NCBI GenBank assembly: GCA_013823505.1
Contig: PNMH01000006.1
Coordinates: 1 to 64,000 of the forward strand
Direction of reading: 5' to 3'
Length of the DNA stretch: 64,000 nucleotides
Source of the DNA: Polaromonas sp.
GTDB taxonomy: Bacteria > Pseudomonadota > Gammaproteobacteria > Burkholderiales > Burkholderiaceae
Positions 61,168 through 64,000 of the stretch are shown here, piece after piece (the first letter of the stretch is position 1; each line of letters begins with the position of its first letter). The translations under genes and the position numbers were made by a program. The notes under the pieces were generated by a model. The model saw nothing but the letters and a program-made list of their open reading frames with translations. It searched no databases and had not been told where the DNA came from.

Positions 61168-61699
61168 TCACAACGTCCTCATCCTGCCCGGCTGGCAAAA
61201 CAGCGGGGCCGAGCATTGGCAAAGCCGCTGGGAAGCGACCCACAGATACCGCCGCGTGGACCAGCACGACTGGATGCAGCCCCGCCGCGGCGACTGGATC
61301 GCCCGGCTGGAAGAGGTGCTGTTCACATGCGATGAGCCAGCGGTGCTGGTGGCCCACAGCCTGGGCTGCCTGCACACGGCGGCTTGGGCGGCCCACTCGC
61401 AGAACGCCGCGCGCGTGAAAGCGGCGCTGCTGGTGGCGCCGGGCGATGCCGAGCGCGAAGAAATGCGCCCGGTGTTGCCCAGCTGGTCGCCCATCGCCAT
61501 GCAGCGCCTGCCGTTCCCCAGCGTGCTGGTGGGCAGCCGCAACGACCCTTATTGCACCTTTGAACGCGCCCAGGCCTTCGCCGCGGCCTGGGGCTCGCGT
61601 TTCGTCGACCTCGGCGAGGCCGGCCACATCAACGCCGAGTCCGCTCTGGGCGACTGGCCCGCCGGCCACGCGTTGCTCGCCAAACTCCTGAATCTCTGA
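61160..61699 (+). CDS. RBBP9/YdeN-type alpha/beta hydrolase
   Basis: A 179-residue (or 182 with the TTG at 61151) serine hydrolase: LILPGWQNSGAEHWQSRWEA, nucleophile S67 in VAHSLGCLHTAAW, and Asp/His in VLVGSRNDPYCTFE and EAGHINAESALGDWPAG. Families with this fold are small acyl- or peptide hydrolases of mostly unknown substrate. It sits between parA and parB, a frequent arrangement in this family of bacteria. The start codon is inside a parS palindrome, so ParB binding may affect its transcription. Confidence 0.85.
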   Translation: MKPHNVLILPGWQNSGAEHWQSRWEATHRYRRVDQHDWMQPRRGDWIARLEEVLFTCDEPAVLVAHSLGCLHTAAWAAHSQNAARVKAALLVAPGDAEREEMRPVLPSWSPIAMQRLPFPSVLVGSRNDPYCTFERAQAFAAAWGSRFVDLGEAGHINAESALGDWPAGHALLAKLLNL

Positions 61700-61716
61700 C
61701 ACTCGAAAGACGACCC

Positions 61717-62631
61717 ATGGTCACCAAAAAACCCAAGGGCCTCGGCCGCGGACTCGAAGCCCTGCTGGGCCCCAAGGTGGTGGACAGCGCGCCGGCCGAT
61801 CCCGACAGCCTGCCTTCCAGCCTGCCGCTCACCGAGCTGGTGGCCGGCCAGTACCAGCCCCGCACCCACATGGACGAAGGCGCGCTGTACGAGCTGGCCG
61901 AGAGCATCAAGGCCCAGGGGGTGATGCAGCCGATCCTGGTGCGCCAGCTCGCCACTGGCCCGAACGCCGGCAAGTTTGAGATCATCGCGGGCGAACGCCG
62001 CTTCCGTGCGTCGAAGCTGGCAGGGCTGGACCGTGTGCCTGTGCTGGTGCGCGACGTGCCCGACGAGTCGGCTGCGGCCATGGCGCTCATCGAAAACATG
62101 CAGCGCGAAGACCTCAACCCGTTGGAAGAGGCCCAAGGCCTGCAACGGCTCGTGAAAGAGTTTGGGCTCACTCACGAACAGGCCGCACAGGCCGTGGGCC
62201 GCTCGCGCAGCGCCGCCAGCAACCTGCTGCGCTTGCTCCAGCTCGCCGAGCCGGTGCAGACCATGTTGATGGCGGGTGACCTGGACATGGGCCACGCGCG
62301 CGCGTTGCTGGCGCTGGACAAGGCCACCCAGATCACCGCGGGCAACCAGATCGCGGCCAAGAAGATGTCGGTTCGCGAGGCCGAGAGCCTGGTGAAGAAA
62401 CTCGGGGCCGAGTTTGCGCTGTCGCCGCAGAAGCTCAAAAAAGACAAATCGCGAGATATCCGCCGGGTGGAAGAAGAGCTGTCCGATCTGTTGATGGCCG
62501 AGGTCGAGGTGCGCGTGAAAAAGCGCCTCAAGCGCCACGGCCGCATTGAAGAGATGGGCGAGATTGCCATCCAGTTCGGCTCGCTGGACGCCCTCAACGG
62601 CCTGATCGACAAGCTGCGCGGCGGCCATTGA
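61717..62631 (+). CDS. parB: Chromosome partitioning protein ParB
   Basis: A 304-residue protein with a ParB/Srx-type CTPase domain (LTELVAGQYQPRTHMDEGALYELAESIKAQGVMQPILVR, then GERRFRASKLAGLDRVPVLVR), box ENMQREDLNPLEEAQGL, HTH (LTHEQAAQAVGRSRSAASNLLRLL) and a C-terminal dimerisation region (LDALNGLIDKLRGGH). It should load at the four parS sites at 58475, 58664, 59589 and 61152 and spread on DNA as a CTP-gated clamp. Confidence 0.96.
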   Translation: MVTKKPKGLGRGLEALLGPKVVDSAPADPDSLPSSLPLTELVAGQYQPRTHMDEGALYELAESIKAQGVMQPILVRQLATGPNAGKFEIIAGERRFRASKLAGLDRVPVLVRDVPDESAAAMALIENMQREDLNPLEEAQGLQRLVKEFGLTHEQAAQAVGRSRSAASNLLRLLQLAEPVQTMLMAGDLDMGHARALLALDKATQITAGNQIAAKKMSVREAESLVKKLGAEFALSPQKLKKDKSRDIRRVEEELSDLLMAEVEVRVKKRLKRHGRIEEMGEIAIQFGSLDALNGLIDKLRGGH

Positions 62632-62634
62632 GCG

Positions 62635-62653
62635 GGGCGGGCGCTGCCCGCCC
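62635..62653. terminator. Stem-loop between parB and the YegP-like gene
   Basis: GGGCGGGC (62635-62642) pairs perfectly with GCCCGCCC (62646-62653) over a 3-base loop, between converging genes. Only a short GTTGCC tail follows, so efficiency is uncertain. Confidence 0.55.
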
Positions 62654-62659
62654 GTTGCC

Positions 62660-62992
62660 TCAGGCGGCGTCCTTGATCACCTGGCTGGGGCCGTTGGTGC
62701 GAACCGACTCCACCCCGGCACGCCGGGCGGCCGCCGTGGTGTACATCTGGCTCGTGCCGATGATCTGGTGGTTGGGTGCCTTGAGGTTGAAATAGAACCG
62801 GCCGTCCGAAGCATCGTTGTGGGTGTAGTTCGCTTCGTCGGGGCTGTTCTTCTGGACCGACGCAATGCCGTTGTGGGCACCGGCGCGCGTTTCGTAGAGC
62901 TCGCTGCGAAGAACCACTTCACCGTTCGCCGCCTTCAGGACGAAGGAAAAGTCGCCCTTGTCGTTCATACCCAATTCGTACCAGCCTGCCAT
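62660..62992 (-). CDS. yegP: YegP/DUF1508 family protein
   Basis: A 110-residue protein of two tandem DUF1508 repeats: GWYELGMNDKGDFSFVLKAANGEVVLRSELYETRAGAHNGIASVQKN and DGRFYFNLKAPNHQIIGTSQMYTTAAARRAGVESVRTN. Each has the F-x-LKA-x-NG/NHQ-I element. Function is unknown; a structural role is proposed. AGGTCC before the start at 62992 is a weak ribosome site. It is divergent from nothing nearby and converges on parB. Confidence 0.9.
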   Translation of the reverse strand: MAGWYELGMNDKGDFSFVLKAANGEVVLRSELYETRAGAHNGIASVQKNSPDEANYTHNDASDGRFYFNLKAPNHQIIGTSQMYTTAAARRAGVESVRTNGPSQVIKDAA

Positions 62993-63096
62993 GTTGGACC
63001 TCCAAGATCTGTTGAAAAGAGAGGTCTATGGTACTCATGGGAGCGCCGGTTTGCGGGCTTGAACGCCGCAGGCTCGGCACCGCAGGCGGTGTCTGA

Positions 63097-64000
63097 TCAC
63101 ATCGGGAAAATCTTGCCCGGATTCATGATGTTGTCCGGGTCGAGTGCGCGTTTGATCGTGCGCATCATGTCCACCGCGCCGCTGCCGGCCTCGGTGAGCA
63201 GGAAGTCCATCTTGTGCAGGCCCACGCCGTGTTCGCCGGTGCAGGTGCCTTCCAGATTGAGCGCCCGCGTCACCAGCTTGTGATTGAGCTCTTCGGCCAG
63301 CGCGTGTTCCTCGGGCTTGGTCGGGTCGATCAAATAGCCGAAATGGAAGTTGCCGTCGCCCACGTGGCCGACCAGGAAGTAGGGCAGACCGGCTGCGTCG
63401 GCCTCGGTCACCGAGTCGAGCAGGCAGTCCGCCAGGCGGCTGATGGGCACGCAGGTGTCGGTGCTGATCGCGCGGCAGCCCGGCTTGCTCTGGATGGCGG
63501 CAAAGTAGGCGTTGTGCCGCGCGGTCCACAGGCGGGTGCGCTCCTCGGGCGTGTCCGCCCACTCGAAGGCCTGGCCACCAAAGTCGGCCGCGATCTCCTG
63601 CACCGTCTCGGCCTGTTCTTTCACGCTCGCGGGCGAGCCGTGGAACTCCATGAGCAACATGTTTTCTTCGCGCAGACCCAGCTTGCTGTGCGCGTTGACC
63701 ATGCGAACCGTGTTGTGGTCGATCAGTTCGCATCGCGCGATCGGCACGCCGAGCTGGATCACCTGGATCACCGTGCGGATCGCGGCCTCGATGGTGGGGA
63801 ACGAGCAGGTGGCCGCCGAGATGGCTTCGGGCAAGGGATAGAGCTTGAGCGTGACCTCGGTGATCACGCCCAGCGTGCCCTCGCTGCCCACCATCAGGCG
63901 TGTGAGGTCGTAGCCGGCCGAAGACTTCTTGGCGCGCGTGCCGGTGCGGATCACTTCGCCGTGGGCCGTGACCACTTCGAGTGCCAGCACGTTCTCGCGC
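63097..64000 (-). CDS. GlcD/D-lactate dehydrogenase-type FAD oxidase (5' end missing)
   Basis: The frame continues past the right edge, so this is the C-terminal about 300 residues of a longer FAD enzyme. The end of the FAD-binding PCMH domain (SAGYDLTRLMVGSEGTLGVITEVTLKLYPLPE) and most of the FAD-linked oxidase C-terminal domain are present. Metal-binding motifs are YFLVGHVGDGNFHFGYL and EGTCTGEHGVG. Members oxidise D-lactate, glycolate or D-2-hydroxy acids. The length and motifs fit a GlcD/DLD-type enzyme; the substrate is not decided. Confidence 0.9.
   Translation of the reverse strand, partial: RENVLALEVVTAHGEVIRTGTRAKKSSAGYDLTRLMVGSEGTLGVITEVTLKLYPLPEAISAATCSFPTIEAAIRTVIQVIQLGVPIARCELIDHNTVRMVNAHSKLGLREENMLLMEFHGSPASVKEQAETVQEIAADFGGQAFEWADTPEERTRLWTARHNAYFAAIQSKPGCRAISTDTCVPISRLADCLLDSVTEADAAGLPYFLVGHVGDGNFHFGYLIDPTKPEEHALAEELNHKLVTRALNLEGTCTGEHGVGLHKMDFLLTEAGSGAVDMMRTIKRALDPDNIMNPGKIFPM

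Noticed and set aside
59462..61702. A long open frame antisense to rsmG, lysE, parA and the hydrolase gene
   Set aside because: It is a shadow of high-GC coding sequence; it crosses several clear genes and shows no domain.
1..64000. Transposons, prophage, tRNA, rRNA or CRISPR arrays
   Set aside because: No transposase, integrase, phage structural gene, cloverleaf-like segment with CCA context or spaced direct repeats was seen by eye.

Overview
The window is high-GC DNA from a beta-proteobacterium of the order Burkholderiales, most likely family Comamonadaceae (Hydrogenophaga-like). Gene content supports this: a second, C-terminally extended IF-1, minCDE in order, mnmG-rsmG-lysE-parA-hydrolase-parB, Comamonadaceae-style GC hairpin repeats, and many small stress proteins typical of the group. 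Genes are dense, with many ATGA start/stop overlaps. I see no insertion sequence, prophage, rRNA, tRNA or CRISPR array. The four parS sites beside parAB suggest a chromosomal, origin-proximal location. The species assignment is inference.

Layout. 1-0.8 kb: end of an ABC exporter and its DUF1854 partner, a pair known beside cyanophycin genes. 0.9-3.4 kb: TetR repressor and MATE exporter sharing one operator sequence, then a hotdog thioesterase. 3.4-9.5 kb: DUF1328 protein, a large AsmA protein, and a divergent four-gene MCE lipid transporter (permease, ATPase, MlaD-like protein, lipoprotein). 9.6-15.7 kb: phospholipase D-type lipoprotein, then an envelope/stress block (LuxR-type regulator, CsbD, two BON lipoproteins, receiver-only regulator, CHASE3-like histidine kinase) and a DnaQ-type exonuclease. 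15.7-22.1 kb: a PagP-like barrel candidate, DAHP synthase, IF-1, UbiB-family protein and minCDE. 22.5-26.9 kb: Spy-like protein and copper resistance (CueR, CopZ, CopA) with a divergent 19-bp-spacer promoter pair, then a hemerythrin. 26.9-31 kb: orphan class III aminotransferase, MFS transporter, AsmA-like protein.

31-48.4 kb is a large putrescine and agmatine catabolic locus: SpeB makes putrescine from agmatine; PotFGHI imports it; PuuA, PuuB, PuuC and PuuD carry it through gamma-glutamylated intermediates to GABA; SpuC-like and GabT-like transaminases and a second glutamine-synthetase-like enzyme give alternative or following steps. A MocR-type regulator lies divergent to puuD. An unrelated beta/gamma-crystallin glycine-zipper protein is embedded in the locus.

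48.4-56.8 kb holds a small kinase-like protein, a SWIB protein, a class II aldolase, a CRP-like regulator with a perfect TGTGA-N6-TCACA site before its DUF2892 neighbour, a Cys-cluster protein, and the MprF-AcvB pair for making and hydrolysing aminoacylated phosphatidylglycerol. 57-62.6 kb is the mnmG-rsmG-lysE-parA-hydrolase-parB block with four parS sites, mostly inside coding sequence. The window ends with a YegP-like protein and a truncated GlcD-type FAD oxidase.

No single wholly new system is proven. The best leads are the regulatory sites (parS set, TetR double operator, CRP site, GacA-like dyad near stress genes, MocR dyads) and the split histidine kinase/receiver/stress-protein block.
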